From: an uncultured Armatimonadota bacterium
GTDB taxonomy: Bacteria; Armatimonadota; Armatimonadia; Armatimonadales; Armatimonadaceae
Direction: 5' to 3'
Length of the DNA stretch: 64,000 bases
Assembly: GCA_903910385.1 (NCBI GenBank)
Contig: CAIVZM010000022.1
Location: forward strand, 1-64,000
The translations under genes were made by a program, and so were the position numbers. The notes beneath the pieces are model-generated. The model saw only the letters and a program-made list of their open reading frames with translations. It was not told where the DNA came from and did not search any database. This document shows positions 24,593 through 34,355 of the stretch, one piece after another; position 1 is the first letter of the stretch, and each line of letters begins with the position of its first letter.

Positions 24593-25944
24593 ACCACATC
24601 ACTCGTAAAAGCGTCAGTCGTCGCACTGTTCTTCAGGGAATGGGCGTCGCTCTTGGTTTACCCTTTCTGGATGCTATGACGCCTGCTTTCGCTGAACTCA
24701 GTCCGGTGAAGGCGTCCCCGGTGCGTCTGGCATTCGTCTATGTCCCTAACGGGATTATTATGGACTCGTTCACACCGAAAACCGAAGGGGCGGATTTCGC
24801 TCTGACAAGGACTCTCAAGCCGCTGGAAGCGGTACGGAACGATATCTTTGTCCTTTCTGGACTTCGCGATCAGAACGGCGAGGCTGGGCCGGACGGAGCC
24901 GGAGACCATGCTCGCGCCGGAGCGTCGTATCTCACCGGGGTGCGTCCCAAAAAGACGGCTGGAGCGGATATCCATGGCGGAACCTCTGCGGATCAGGTCG
25001 CGGCGCAGTTTCTGGGACAGCGAACAAGGTTAGCGTCTCTTGAACTGGGTTGTGACGACTCCCGTGTGGTCGGCAACTGCGATTCCGGGTATTCGTGTGC
25101 GTACTCGAACTCGATTTCCTGGCGCACTCCGTCAACCCCGATGGCTCCCGAAGTGAATCCACGACTCGTTTTTGAACGACTCTTCGGAGCCGCTGATCCG
25201 AGCGTTACTCCGGAAGAACGTCAGCGGCGTCTTTTGCGCCGTCGCAGTATCCTTGACCTTGTCCATGCCGATACGAAGAAACTGATCGGGACGCTTGGCG
25301 CGGCGGATCGGCGTAAAGTGGATGAGTACCTGACTGCAGTGCGCGAACTGGAAAGGCGTATTGCGCTTGCGGAAAAAGAAGAAGCGCCGACGCTTCCGGA
25401 ATTTGAAAAGCCGGCGGGAGTCCCGGTTGCGTTCAGCGATTATGTCAAACTGATGTATGACCTGCAAGCGCTGGCGTTTCAGACCGATTCTACACGCATC
25501 TCTACCCTGATGATCGGTCGCGAAGGCAGTAACCGGGTATATCCGGAGATCGGCGTCCCGGAGTCGCATCACCCGATCACCCACCACCGGAATCAGCCGG
25601 AATGGATCGAGAAAGTGACCAAAATCAATGTCTATCACATGGAATTGTTTGGTTACTTCCTGAATAAGCTCAAGAACACGCCGGACGGCGCCGGTTCTTT
25701 GCTGGATAATTCCATGATTGTGTATGGAAGCGGATTGAGCGATGGCAACCAGCACGCCCATTCGGACCTGCCGGTAGTAGTGGCGGGACGGGGTGCAGGA
25801 GCGCTCAAGCCGGGGCGACATATTCGTTACACGTCCGGAACGCCGATGACGAACCTATACCTGACCTTACTGGATCGCGCCGGAGTCCGACCGGAGTCCA
25901 TTGGAGATAGCACCGGAAAAGTCGAACATCTCAGTGGGATATGA
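24589..25944 (+). CDS. exported DUF1552 family protein
   Basis: A 451-residue protein with a twin-arginine-like signal: SRRTVLQGMGVALGLPFL in residues 9-27, ending AFA. DUF1552 proteins nearly always stand next to DUF1592-type proteins, as here. The core contains YVPNGIIMDSF, GAGDHARAGASYLTG-type and SYLTGVRP segments, GRGAGALKPGRH and LYLTLLDRAGV, which give it a sulfatase/DUF1501-like look. Its start overlaps the stop of the DUF1592 gene (ATGA). The function is unknown; Tat export suggests folding with a cofactor in the cytoplasm. Confidence 0.85.
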   Translation: MNHITRKSVSRRTVLQGMGVALGLPFLDAMTPAFAELSPVKASPVRLAFVYVPNGIIMDSFTPKTEGADFALTRTLKPLEAVRNDIFVLSGLRDQNGEAGPDGAGDHARAGASYLTGVRPKKTAGADIHGGTSADQVAAQFLGQRTRLASLELGCDDSRVVGNCDSGYSCAYSNSISWRTPSTPMAPEVNPRLVFERLFGAADPSVTPEERQRRLLRRRSILDLVHADTKKLIGTLGAADRRKVDEYLTAVRELERRIALAEKEEAPTLPEFEKPAGVPVAFSDYVKLMYDLQALAFQTDSTRISTLMIGREGSNRVYPEIGVPESHHPITHHRNQPEWIEKVTKINVYHMELFGYFLNKLKNTPDGAGSLLDNSMIVYGSGLSDGNQHAHSDLPVVVAGRGAGALKPGRHIRYTSGTPMTNLYLTLLDRAGVRPESIGDSTGKVEHLSGI

Positions 25945-26004
25945 GAAGGTTTTTGCGAAAATCCGGCGGGTACTTATGTTGGTGAGAGTTCGCCCGGGCC
26001 TTGA

Positions 26005-26445
26005 TCAGGTTCGGGCGGATTCCCGCTCTCTGACAAGAACCGGAGTAGCGGAATTATCGTTGATGCCTTCCAACTCCTGTAAGGACAACTTCTCTTCGAG
26101 TTTGAGGGACCATAATTCGAAAGGCCCGCAGTTTTCGTGTTCCGGGTCATTGTCGTCCCGCCATTCACCACCGATGAATTCACCGTTCCAGATTCCCTGA
26201 TACGTCAGGCTCTCCGCAACATCCCATCTGGCAGCGATGTAGAGTTTCTGAAATTCTACGCGCGTCCCGTCATGGACACCGCGAAAGAGGAAGGCGCCAT
26301 CGCAATCCTCGCCGACGCCTTCGAGAGAACTTGCTCCAAACTCGATATTGACTTTTTCGATGCCGGTCGTCGCTCCGACGAAAGGAGATGCCGATTGTGT
26401 CCAGCGTCCGCGCCATGGGCCGCTCAATTCCTGCAATTGCCGCAT
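26005..26445 (-). CDS. small hypothetical protein, beta-rich
   Basis: A 146-residue protein that I do not recognise. It starts ELSGPWRGRWTQ and has repeated G-W patterns (LTYQGIWNGEFIGGEW), as in lipocalin-like barrels. It is acidic, with no signal peptide. It lies 28 bp downstream of the hydrolase gene on the same strand, so it is probably its operon partner. The ELTGIWQG opening of that hydrolase is reminiscent of the start here, so the two may share an accessory barrel fold. A GC inverted repeat (25992-26016) at its 3' end may help to end transcription. Confidence 0.6.
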   Translation of the reverse strand: MRQLQELSGPWRGRWTQSASPFVGATTGIEKVNIEFGASSLEGVGEDCDGAFLFRGVHDGTRVEFQKLYIAARWDVAESLTYQGIWNGEFIGGEWRDDNDPEHENCGPFELWSLKLEEKLSLQELEGINDNSATPVLVRERESART

Positions 26446-26473
26446 CGAACTCGAGTCTTTCTTTACAAAAATG

Positions 26474-27901
26474 TTATTTGACGACCGTAAGAATCCAGTC
26501 TCCCATGGTTTTTAGCGCGAGGGGAGAAAACGTTTCCTCTATTGTATTGTACTCCGAAGGAGACCCTGTTTTGGTTGTCTGAAAGAGATGGTTCAGATCA
26601 GGCAGTTCCTTGATCGTCACACGGGTATTCCTACCCTCCTTCAACGCCTTTTCGATCTCTGGCAGATTCTGACGAGGAGGAACCTGTAAATCCTTCGCTC
26701 CGTTCATGGCTAAAATGGGGCAGGAGACTTTCTTCAGAGTAGGACGTGGGTCATAGGTCAGGAAGTAGCGCATCCAGGGTGAGGTCATTGTGGTCAACTC
26801 CGCTTGAATCGAGTCCCTTTGCTTCTCAGCCTGAGTGCGTTCCGCTTCCGGCAATGAAGCTATTTTCTCCTGAATCAATGTGTTGAGGAGAGCTTTCGCC
26901 TTTGCATTGTCCGACTCAGATTTAATAATGGTGAACGCGGATGTCATGAAGTCCCGGTTCGCGGCGATTGCCTGATCTGGTATGCCTGACGCCTTGCTGA
27001 TAAGGGCGCTCTGTTCCGGCAAGATTTCGCTGCCGGGGACGCCGGGACCTGCCAGCAAAACCAGAAAAGCGATATCGTTAGAATCAGCAGCGACCATCGG
27101 GGCGATCAACCCACCTTCACTGTGACCGGCAAGCCCAATTTTAGAAGAATTGATCTCTTTGCGGGTCTTGAGGTAAGTAATTCCGCCCCGGACATCCTGA
27201 GCAAAGTCAGCGGAGGTTGCGGATGCAATCTCTCCAGTAGATTTTCCGACTCCACGGTCATCGACACGCAAGACGGCGACTCCGCGCCGCGTCAGGTAAT
27301 CCGCGATCACCAGAAAAGGTCGGTGACCCAAAATTTCCTCGTCACGATTCTGCTGACCGGACCCGGTGATTAGCAGGACTGCCGGAAAAGGCCCATTTCC
27401 TTCGGGAATAGTCAGTGTTCCGGCAAGGTGGACGCCTGCCTCTACGCTGGGATAATTTACTTCCTCCGCCCGGTAAGGATAGGGCGGTTTCGGTTCCTGG
27501 GGACGGCGGATTACTGGCGCTCTGTCAACACGGGTAAGGACAAGAGGCAGGGTTCCTGGCCCCTGTTTCCACGTGCCTGTGATAGTCATCCCATCCGCGC
27601 TTACTTTTCCGTCGAAACCTCCCTGAATGATCTCAACGCCAAAATACGCCTGACTATCTTTCAGGGTCACTTCACTACAAGGAATCGATTGTCCGCCCTG
27701 ATCCAAACTTTTCATAGTCGCAGAATAGCCGGTTCCGTTACGCTTCACTTCGAAGACTAGGCGAAGTTTTATCGTATTGACATCCAGTGCGCCTTGCCAG
27801 ATGCCCGTCAATTCCTGATTTGATTTTTGTGCCATAGCCATCATGGGCGATAGTCCCATTGCGGCGATCAATGTCGCCATTAAAACGAAAAATTTATTCA
27901 C
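26474..27901 (-). CDS. secreted alpha/beta hydrolase with N-terminal beta domain
   Basis: A 475-residue protein with a signal peptide (1-24, MMAMAQ at its end). A beta domain (about 28-125) starts ELTGIWQGALD. The hydrolase core (about 150-470) has LLITGSGQQNRDEE, VLRVDDRGVGKSTG, the nucleophile elbow GLAGHSEGG and a late LPDLNHLF with the catalytic His. The layout matches the YqiA/S9-like esterase group often called alpha/beta fold hydrolase or X-Pro dipeptidyl-peptidase-like. The substrate is unknown. A small hypothetical gene follows 28 bp downstream. Confidence 0.85.
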   Translation of the reverse strand: MNKFFVLMATLIAAMGLSPMMAMAQKSNQELTGIWQGALDVNTIKLRLVFEVKRNGTGYSATMKSLDQGGQSIPCSEVTLKDSQAYFGVEIIQGGFDGKVSADGMTITGTWKQGPGTLPLVLTRVDRAPVIRRPQEPKPPYPYRAEEVNYPSVEAGVHLAGTLTIPEGNGPFPAVLLITGSGQQNRDEEILGHRPFLVIADYLTRRGVAVLRVDDRGVGKSTGEIASATSADFAQDVRGGITYLKTRKEINSSKIGLAGHSEGGLIAPMVAADSNDIAFLVLLAGPGVPGSEILPEQSALISKASGIPDQAIAANRDFMTSAFTIIKSESDNAKAKALLNTLIQEKIASLPEAERTQAEKQRDSIQAELTTMTSPWMRYFLTYDPRPTLKKVSCPILAMNGAKDLQVPPRQNLPEIEKALKEGRNTRVTIKELPDLNHLFQTTKTGSPSEYNTIEETFSPLALKTMGDWILTVVK

Positions 27902-28086
27902 ACATCTACTCCTATTCGTTCATTTGTTATTGTAACGGACTCAGAAGATGAAAGGATGTTGCAAGGCTGGGCGATAGATCGTTTTCCTCAGAGACTCCAT
28001 TTCCCGCACTCTTCCGAATTTCCCGCGCCTTTGCGCTCCCACATGGTACAATGAACGCCGGAAAGACGCCTTTTTTGGCTCAAACG

Positions 28087-29898
28087 ATGCCCGTACCCCA
28101 GAATAGAATTCGAAATTTCTGTATTATCGCCCATGTTGATCATGGGAAGTCCACTCTTGCTGACCGATTGCTGGAGACGACCAAAACCGTCGAGCAACGC
28201 GATATGCAGGAGCAGTTGCTGGATAGCAATCCCATTGAGCGTGAACGCGGCATTACTATCAAAATGGCGGCGGTACGAATGCCGTATTTCGCGGCGGATG
28301 GGACAGAGTACGAACTCAACCTGATCGATACGCCCGGTCATGTTGATTTTACCTATGAAGTCTCCCGGTCGCTGAACGCCTGCGAAGGGGCGCTGCTGGT
28401 TGTGGATGCCGCGCAGGGAGTGGAAGCGCAGACGCTCGCCAATGCGAATCTGGCGATGAACCATAATCTGGAGATCATCCCCGTTATCAACAAGATCGAT
28501 CTTCCTGCCGCCGACCCGGATCGTGTCGCAGAGGAGATCGAAAATCTTCTCGCGATTGACGCCACTGATGCTATCCGCGCTTCCGCCAAAGAAGGTATCG
28601 GCGTTCAGGAAATCCTGGAAGCCGTCGTCCGTCGTGTCCCGCCGCCAACAGGCGATCCAGACAAGCCGCTTCGCGCTCTGGTCTTCGATTCCCATTACGA
28701 CGGGTATCTTGGCGTCGTCGCTTATATCCGTGTGGTGGATGGCAATATCAAAGCGGGCGACAAAGTGCGCTTTATCGCCACCGGGGCCGAGTTTGTTGTG
28801 GACGAAGTCGGGGTCTTTACGCCACGCATGAAGCCGGTCGATATGATCCGCACGGGCGCAACCGGTTATCTTCATGCTGCAATCAAGAGCGTCACCGATG
28901 CACGGGTCGGGGATACGATTACGCTTGCTGGCAAAGCCGGAGCCAGTATCGAACCGTTGCCGGGGTATAAGCCCGCCAAGCCCATGGTCTTCTGCGGCTT
29001 GTATCCGATCGATTCCGGCGAGTTTCCCGAATTGCGTGAAGCGCTGGGCAAAATGCAATTGAATGACGCGGCATTATCCTTTGAAGCGGAATCTTCTGCA
29101 GCATTAGGGTTTGGCTTCCGATGCGGGTTTCTGGGCCTCCTGCACATGGAAATCGTTCAGGAGCGTCTGGAACGCGAATTCAATCTTTCGCTTCTGGCGA
29201 CAGCGCCATCGGTTGTTTATAAAGTCTACCGGGTGGATGGAACTGTCGATACTATCGATAATCCTGCCAACTGGCCTGCCACCACGTTAATTGAACATAT
29301 CGAAGAGCCTTACGTGGATGCCATGATCATTGTGCCGACGGATTATGTTGGGACTGTCATGGAAATGGGGCGCGAACGTCGGGGAATCTATGGCAAAATG
29401 GAGTATCCTGCGCCGGGGCGTGTCATGTTGCACTATCAACTGCCTCTGGCGGAGATTGTCATGGACTTCTTCGATCAGTTGAAATCTCGCACCAAGGGCT
29501 ATGCCTCTTTTGATTATGAACTGGCGGGTTATAAACCGTCCGAACTGGTAAAACTGGACATTCAGATTAACAGCGAGCCGGTGGATTCTCTATCGTTTAT
29601 CACGCACCGTGATAAAGCGTTTGGGCGCGGCAAACAACTGGTTGAAAAGCTGAAAGAGCTTCTCCCACGTCAGATGTTCGAAATCCGCTTACAGGCGGCG
29701 ATTGGGGCGAAGGTAATCGCTTCCGAACGTGTTTCCGCAATGCGAAAGAACGTTATCGCCAAATGCTACGGCGGGGATATCTCCCGAAAACGGAAACTGC
29801 TGGAGAAGCAAAAAGAGGGTAAAAAGCGGATGAAATCCGTAGGTTCTGTGGAAATCCCCCAGGAAGCCTTTATGTCAGTCCTCAAACTAAGCGATTAA
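28087..29898 (+). CDS. lepA: elongation factor 4 (LepA)
   Basis: A 603-residue translational GTPase counted from ATG 28087. The family opening [16 protein letters not shown] comes soon after it; the ATG at 28051 is less likely because it overlaps a TACAAT -10-like word. G1 is AHVDHGKS, G2 ERGITI, G3 DTPGH, G4 NKID and G5 SAK. The LepA-specific C-terminal domain ends near [18 protein letters not shown]. LepA promotes back-translocation or ribosome biogenesis under stress. It meets deoB tail to tail at a shared terminator. Confidence 0.96.
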   Translation: MPVPQNRIRNFCIIAHVDHGKSTLADRLLETTKTVEQRDMQEQLLDSNPIERERGITIKMAAVRMPYFAADGTEYELNLIDTPGHVDFTYEVSRSLNACEGALLVVDAAQGVEAQTLANANLAMNHNLEIIPVINKIDLPAADPDRVAEEIENLLAIDATDAIRASAKEGIGVQEILEAVVRRVPPPTGDPDKPLRALVFDSHYDGYLGVVAYIRVVDGNIKAGDKVRFIATGAEFVVDEVGVFTPRMKPVDMIRTGATGYLHAAIKSVTDARVGDTITLAGKAGASIEPLPGYKPAKPMVFCGLYPIDSGEFPELREALGKMQLNDAALSFEAESSAALGFGFRCGFLGLLHMEIVQERLEREFNLSLLATAPSVVYKVYRVDGTVDTIDNPANWPATTLIEHIEEPYVDAMIIVPTDYVGTVMEMGRERRGIYGKMEYPAPGRVMLHYQLPLAEIVMDFFDQLKSRTKGYASFDYELAGYKPSELVKLDIQINSEPVDSLSFITHRDKAFGRGKQLVEKLKELLPRQMFEIRLQAAIGAKVIASERVSAMRKNVIAKCYGGDISRKRKLLEKQKEGKKRMKSVGSVEIPQEAFMSVLKLSD

Positions 29899-29924
29899 AG
29901 ACATCTATTTAAGAGGCATCAACG

Positions 29925-29960
29925 AAAAGACCCGGATCGTCCACATGATCCGGGTCTTTT
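29925..29960. terminator. bidirectional terminator between lepA and deoB
   Basis: Perfect 14-bp arms AAAAGACCCGGATC (29925-29938) and its complement (29947-29960) enclose an eight-base loop. The A and T ends give a T run on both strands, fitting termination of both convergent genes. Confidence 0.93.
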
Positions 29961-29970
29961 CGTATTCATA

Positions 29971-31131
29971 TCAATTCTTGGTTAGCCAATGCCGCACTTT
30001 TTCACCCCACCAAGCAAAGGAGACACGGTCTCCCATAGGTTGAGGAACGGTAATCGAAGGTCCGAATAGAAGAAGTGGCGCGTATTCGCGGGAATGATCG
30101 GTGGAAGGCGTGGTGGGGTCATTGCCATGATCCGCTGTAATGCCTACAAGATCGCCGGGGCGCAGGTAGGGCAGAAATTGCGTTCCCAGAAAATCATCGA
30201 ATTCTTCCAGCAATCGCGCAAAATTCACCGGGTCATTACGGTGACCGTACAGCATATCGAAGTCTTCCAGATTCGCAAAGATAAAATCCGCATCACCGCC
30301 GATCCCTTCTCCTCGCAACGCACGAGCAAGCGAAGCGCAATGATCCGGGTTGTTCGTTGTGGGGTCTGATGCGTCGATGTTGCGACCGGAGAAGATTTCC
30401 GAAATTTTGCCAATCGCCAGAGTGCGTTTCCCCTGATTATGGAGAAGATCGATCGTTGTCGCCATCGCAGGGACAAGAGGATAATCGCGACGGTTCTCCG
30501 TGCGCTTAAAGTTCTCGGGAGCGTTGCCCACGAAAGGGCGTGCGATTACTCTACCGATATGGTTTGGCGGCATCAATTTATCTCGCATCGCTGCGCAGGC
30601 GTCCCACAAACGTTGCCGCCCGAACAGGGCGTTATCCTCATGCGCCGCTACCTGAAAAACTGAATCCGCCGAGGTGTAGATTATCGGGAAACCGGTCCTG
30701 ATATGTTCCTCGCCTAGGGTGGCGATAATTTCCGTGCCGGAAGCGGCGTAATTACCCAGCGTTTTTGTCCCAATGATCGCCTCAAACTCCGCGACAATAT
30801 CTGGGGGGAATCCGTGGGGATAAGTAGGAAAGGGTATCTCTGTGACGACCTCCATCATTTCCCAGTGCCCGGTGATCGTATCCTTACCCTTACTGACTTC
30901 CTGAAGCCGACCCCATATTGAGGGCGCCTCCGGTGACGGTGGAACGCCCTGAAGCTCGGTGATATTGCCCAGGCCGAGTCGTTGCAGGCAGGGCATCTTC
31001 AGACCACCCACAACCCTGGCAGTATTACCCAACGTATTCGAACCAACATCGCTGATGCTATATTCCGATGCATCCGGCGCCTCGCCAACGCCACAGCCAT
31101 CGAGGACTATCAGGAAAAACCGTCTTTTCAT
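29971..31131 (-). CDS. deoB: phosphopentomutase
   Basis: A 386-residue alkaline-phosphatase-superfamily enzyme that interconverts ribose (or deoxyribose) 1- and 5-phosphate in nucleoside salvage. The N-terminal metal site LDGCGVGEAPD, the nucleophile-Thr region KGKDTITGHWEM, and the C-terminal metal ligands ITADHGNDPTTPSTDHSRE are all intact. The length is normal. There are no other deo genes nearby. Its start is followed upstream by a pair of 18-bp direct repeats (31133-31173) that may be operator sites. Confidence 0.95.
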   Translation of the reverse strand: MKRRFFLIVLDGCGVGEAPDASEYSISDVGSNTLGNTARVVGGLKMPCLQRLGLGNITELQGVPPSPEAPSIWGRLQEVSKGKDTITGHWEMMEVVTEIPFPTYPHGFPPDIVAEFEAIIGTKTLGNYAASGTEIIATLGEEHIRTGFPIIYTSADSVFQVAAHEDNALFGRQRLWDACAAMRDKLMPPNHIGRVIARPFVGNAPENFKRTENRRDYPLVPAMATTIDLLHNQGKRTLAIGKISEIFSGRNIDASDPTTNNPDHCASLARALRGEGIGGDADFIFANLEDFDMLYGHRNDPVNFARLLEEFDDFLGTQFLPYLRPGDLVGITADHGNDPTTPSTDHSREYAPLLLFGPSITVPQPMGDRVSFAWWGEKVRHWLTKN

Positions 31132-31132
31132 T

Positions 31133-31173
31133 TGTCATGCCTTCTGTAAGTCATATGTCATGTTTTCTATAAG
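31133..31173. repeat. pair of 18-bp direct repeats before deoB
   Basis: Copies at 31133-31150 and 31156-31173 share 15 of 18 bases (TGTCATG..TTCT.TAAG) with a 23-bp period, close to two helical turns. They begin just upstream of the deoB start codon, where a regulator could block or activate transcription of deoB. Confidence 0.6.
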
Positions 31174-31212
31174 CGCACTTGCAGTGAGTCATTCGTGGTA
31201 TCCGTGCAGAGC

Positions 31213-31277
31213 CTCTGGCAACTCCGGGAACATCGCCACTTGCCAGAGATTATATATCTTGCCAGAGATTATATATC
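31213..31277. repeat. 19-bp tandem repeat and inverted half upstream of dps
   Basis: TTGCCAGAGATTATATATC occurs twice without a gap (31240-31258 and 31259-31277). The reverse complement of its first nine bases, CTCTGGCAA, lies at 31213-31221, so an RNA or DNA hairpin could form with either copy. It ends 40 bases before the dps start codon and probably belongs to its control region. Confidence 0.7.
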
Positions 31278-31317
31278 TGGAGAGAACTCCCTTACAGGGA
31301 GGCATTAGGAGTAATAA

Positions 31318-31839
31318 ATGGCTGTCGCTGATATGAAGAACATCAAGCCCATGACCGTACTGGATGCGGAAATCGGTGTTGGAAAAAAAGACCGTAGCGC
31401 TGAGGTGGCTTTACTGAACAAAGACCTCGCCGACCTGCATGTCCTGTATACCAAGACGCATAACTACCACTGGAATGTCACCGGGCCGCAGTTCTATTCC
31501 TTGCATAAATTGCTGGAAGAACAGTATGAAGCTCTGGCGGAATCCATTGACGCCGTTGCCGAGCGAGTACGTCAACTGGACGGATTTGCTGTCGGGACCA
31601 TGGCGGAGTACCTCGAATTAGCCCGACTAAAAGAAGAAGCTCCGGGAAATTTTCCTTCCGCCAGTGATATGGTGGCAAACCTGGTGAATGATCATGAAGC
31701 CGTCATTCGTCAGCTTCGGAAGGACATTGATGAAACGGCGAATCAGCACGACGATGCGACTACTTCGGATTTCCTGACAGGACTTGCGGAAGCGCACGAA
31801 AAAATGGCATGGATGCTTCGCGCCTTTCTGGAAAGTTAG
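31318..31839 (+). CDS. dps: Dps-family DNA-protecting ferritin-like protein
   Basis: A 173-residue ferritin-like protein with the Dps ferroxidase segments: THNYHWNVTGPQF, then a helix with LEEQYEALAESIDAVAERV, matching the intersubunit H-x-D/E sites. The long acidic helices to residue 173 complete a four-helix bundle. Dps dodecamers oxidise Fe2+ with peroxide and shield DNA. The N-terminal extension (about 35 residues, Lys-containing) could contact DNA. The ribosome site TTAGGAG precedes the ATG by 6 bases. Unusual direct repeats lie in its leader region. It is transcribed alone. Confidence 0.93.
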   Translation: MAVADMKNIKPMTVLDAEIGVGKKDRSAEVALLNKDLADLHVLYTKTHNYHWNVTGPQFYSLHKLLEEQYEALAESIDAVAERVRQLDGFAVGTMAEYLELARLKEEAPGNFPSASDMVANLVNDHEAVIRQLRKDIDETANQHDDATTSDFLTGLAEAHEKMAWMLRAFLES

Positions 31840-31888
31840 TCAGATGCCGAAAATTGTGTCATGGTGAAAGAGGCCGCTAACCGGAATT

Positions 31889-32701
31889 TTATCTTCGCAG
31901 AGATCGTCGGTCTCTTCGGTCTTCACGACTCTGTATACGCCACCAGAAATTCAGCGGGGCTATACCGTAGGTAAAGGAAAGATAGGGGACATGATACATA
32001 CTGATCCGTGGGAGTCGTAACGGATCATCCGTCGGACGGACGCGCCCAAATTCTGTCGTTACGGCGGAGACAAAGCCAAGTTCCGCCGCTATATCTCTTG
32101 TCACATCGCTATAACTCCCGAAGGGATAGCAAAAGTGGTTGGGCGCGACGCCGAACTCCTGCGCGAGAACATCACGGCTTTCCGACATCTCACGATACGC
32201 TTCTTGGGGAGACAATTGCGCCATTCGGGGATGAGTTATCGAATGAGGATGGAAATGTGCATGACCGTCCCGATGCATTCGATGAATCTCTCGCCATTTC
32301 AGCAGGGGACGAGCGACATAGCCTTCCGCTAGATCCCAATCGCTCGTCTGCCCGATTTTGCCGGAAACCAGATAAACCGTATAAGGATATCCCAGTTCAC
32401 CCAGAATAGGGTGGACATTACGGTAAAGATTTGCGTAACCATCATCGAAGGTCAGAACGATGGGTTTTTCAGGAAGAATCGAGGCATCCTTTTGCGATGC
32501 GACAACATCATCCAGAGTGATCGCCTGATAACCGGCGCGTTTCAGGCTGTTCATGTGACGAGCGAACTCCGACGCCATCACATAAAGATGCTTGTGATTC
32601 GCGGGCAACGGAGTGTCTTCGACGCCATGATACATCAAGATCGGTATGGGGTTGGCGCAACGCGGAGCGACTGACGCTACAGGGGAGTCTTGCCGAAACA
32701 T
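31889..32701 (-). CDS. polysaccharide deacetylase (NodB-type)
   Basis: A 270-residue CE4-family hydrolase. The opening ILMYHGVED, the metal and base motif LTFDDGY (Asp-Asp) and the second metal motif HFHPHSITHPRM are visible; a later HFCYPFGSY matches motif 3. It removes N-acetyl groups from a cell-wall or surface sugar polymer. No clear signal peptide is seen at the given start, so it may be cytoplasmic or its true start may lie elsewhere. It is followed upstream, in the same direction, by the aldehyde dehydrogenase gene 48 bp away; they may be cotranscribed. Confidence 0.88.
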   Translation of the reverse strand: MFRQDSPVASVAPRCANPIPILMYHGVEDTPLPANHKHLYVMASEFARHMNSLKRAGYQAITLDDVVASQKDASILPEKPIVLTFDDGYANLYRNVHPILGELGYPYTVYLVSGKIGQTSDWDLAEGYVARPLLKWREIHRMHRDGHAHFHPHSITHPRMAQLSPQEAYREMSESRDVLAQEFGVAPNHFCYPFGSYSDVTRDIAAELGFVSAVTTEFGRVRPTDDPLRLPRISMYHVPYLSFTYGIAPLNFWWRIQSREDRRDRRSLRR

Positions 32702-32749
32702 TGGTAGATTCTACCGTATTTCCCGGAAAACAAGAATGCGTAATGTATT

Positions 32750-34150
32750 TTAACTGCCTTCCGGCGCCGTCAGGTTTAACGCCAATAGACGCAATTCTGT
32801 CATCTCTTCAATGGCATAGCGAACGCCTTCCCGACCGAATCCTGAATCTTTCACCCCGCCATACGGCATATTATCAACACGATACTGCGGAATGTCATTG
32901 CCAATGATACCTCCCGCTTCAATGACGTCAAACGCCTGGAAAATCTTCCCAATGCTCTTGGTGAAAATCCCTGCCTGAAGTCCAAATCGGCTTTCATTGA
33001 CCCGCCGGAGCGCCTCCTCAAAATTGTGATAACGCTCTATGACGACAATGGGAGCGAACGCTTCGTCCGCGCAAACGCTCATTGACGGTTGCGTATCGGT
33101 GAGGATCGTCGGGGTGAGCAGGGTAGGACTCAACCGTTCCCCCGCAAGTAACGCTTTCGCACCGCCTTGCAGGGCAATCTGAATATTCTCCAGCGCCTTC
33201 TGGCACGCGGATTCCGTAATCATAGGCCCGACATCGGTCGTTTCCTCATGAGGGTCGCCGGTTTTGAGTTTGCTGACCGCTGTGACAAAGGCGTCCGCCC
33301 ATTCCTGAAAGAAGGTGTCATGAATGAAAATGCGCTGAATGGATATACAGACCTGCCCAGCATTGGCGAATGACCCGACCGCGCAACGGGCGACAGAAAA
33401 GGCTAAATCGGCATCCGGCTCGATGATGACCGCTGCGTTTCCTCCCAGTTCCAGAATTACCTTTTTGTGGTTCGCTTTCGCTTTGAGTTCCCATCCGATT
33501 TTGTCGGCTCCCGTAAAAGAAAGCGCGGCAAAACGGTGGTCAGTCGCCATGATTTCGCCTGTTTCCGCCGGAGACTCCGGGGTAAGGACGGAAAACGCAC
33601 CTTTCGGCAATCCGGATTCCGCGACGACATCGGAGAGACGAAGCGCCGTGAGCGGTGTCTTTTCGGCTGGCTTGAGAATCAAGGGACAGCCTGCCGCAAT
33701 TGCGGGAGCGAGCTTATGCGCTACCAGATTCAAAGGGAAATTGGTTGGCGTAATCCCCGCAATCAAACCGATGGGAAAGCGTTTTGTCAGCCCGATTCGT
33801 CCATTGGAAGCGGGATTCATATCTAATGGTAGCAAATCGCCGCCCTGTCGGCGCGCTTCATCCGCCGCAAGCGAAAAAACCAGCATAGCGCGATCTACCT
33901 CGGCGCGGGCGTCACGAATGGGTTTACCGCTTTCGTCGGTGATGCCTCTGGCGAATTCTTCGCGGCGTTCCGCGATACCACTTTCGATAGCGCGTAAGAT
34001 GCGATGCTTTTCATGAGAGGGCAGTCGTCGGGTCTTCTCAAAGGCGAGTTGCGCCCGAATGATCGCCTTTTCGGCGTCTTCCCTGACGCTGATAGGGACG
34101 CTGCCGACGATGTGTTGGTCATAGGGACTGAATATTGCGCGTTCCGCCAT
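32750..34150 (-). CDS. NAD(P)-dependent aldehyde dehydrogenase
   Basis: A 466-residue ALDH-superfamily enzyme. The cofactor-binding stretch LILKPAEKTPLTAL, the general base in LELGGNAAV and the catalytic Cys in FANAGQVCISIQRI are all present. The sequence style is that of lactaldehyde/succinate-semialdehyde/glyceraldehyde-3-phosphate (non-phosphorylating) dehydrogenases, and the specific aldehyde cannot be told. It is cytoplasmic. The next gene downstream is the polysaccharide deacetylase. Upstream is a 205-bp gap shared with the divergent DUF4261 gene. Confidence 0.92.
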   Translation of the reverse strand: MAERAIFSPYDQHIVGSVPISVREDAEKAIIRAQLAFEKTRRLPSHEKHRILRAIESGIAERREEFARGITDESGKPIRDARAEVDRAMLVFSLAADEARRQGGDLLPLDMNPASNGRIGLTKRFPIGLIAGITPTNFPLNLVAHKLAPAIAAGCPLILKPAEKTPLTALRLSDVVAESGLPKGAFSVLTPESPAETGEIMATDHRFAALSFTGADKIGWELKAKANHKKVILELGGNAAVIIEPDADLAFSVARCAVGSFANAGQVCISIQRIFIHDTFFQEWADAFVTAVSKLKTGDPHEETTDVGPMITESACQKALENIQIALQGGAKALLAGERLSPTLLTPTILTDTQPSMSVCADEAFAPIVVIERYHNFEEALRRVNESRFGLQAGIFTKSIGKIFQAFDVIEAGGIIGNDIPQYRVDNMPYGGVKDSGFGREGVRYAIEEMTELRLLALNLTAPEGS

Positions 34151-34355
34151 AATGTCACTCCTGCCGAATCGGTGTCAGCGATCGGTACAGATTCGATAGT
34201 CGGATTTTACCACCGACCTCTCAAGGCGCATTCTCCTGACTATTCTACTGTCGGCATGTTGGTTATTGTTTTGTCATTCTGGCGCCGTCGCGGAAAAGGG
34301 AAATTCATGCCGTTGTCGAATGGTATTTTAGTAACATTTGGAGAGGCGAGAAATA

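Noticed and set aside
28051-28086. Upstream lepA start at 28051
   Set aside because: That ATG overlaps a TACAAT word, and EF4 proteins begin close to IRNFCIIAH, which favours 28087.
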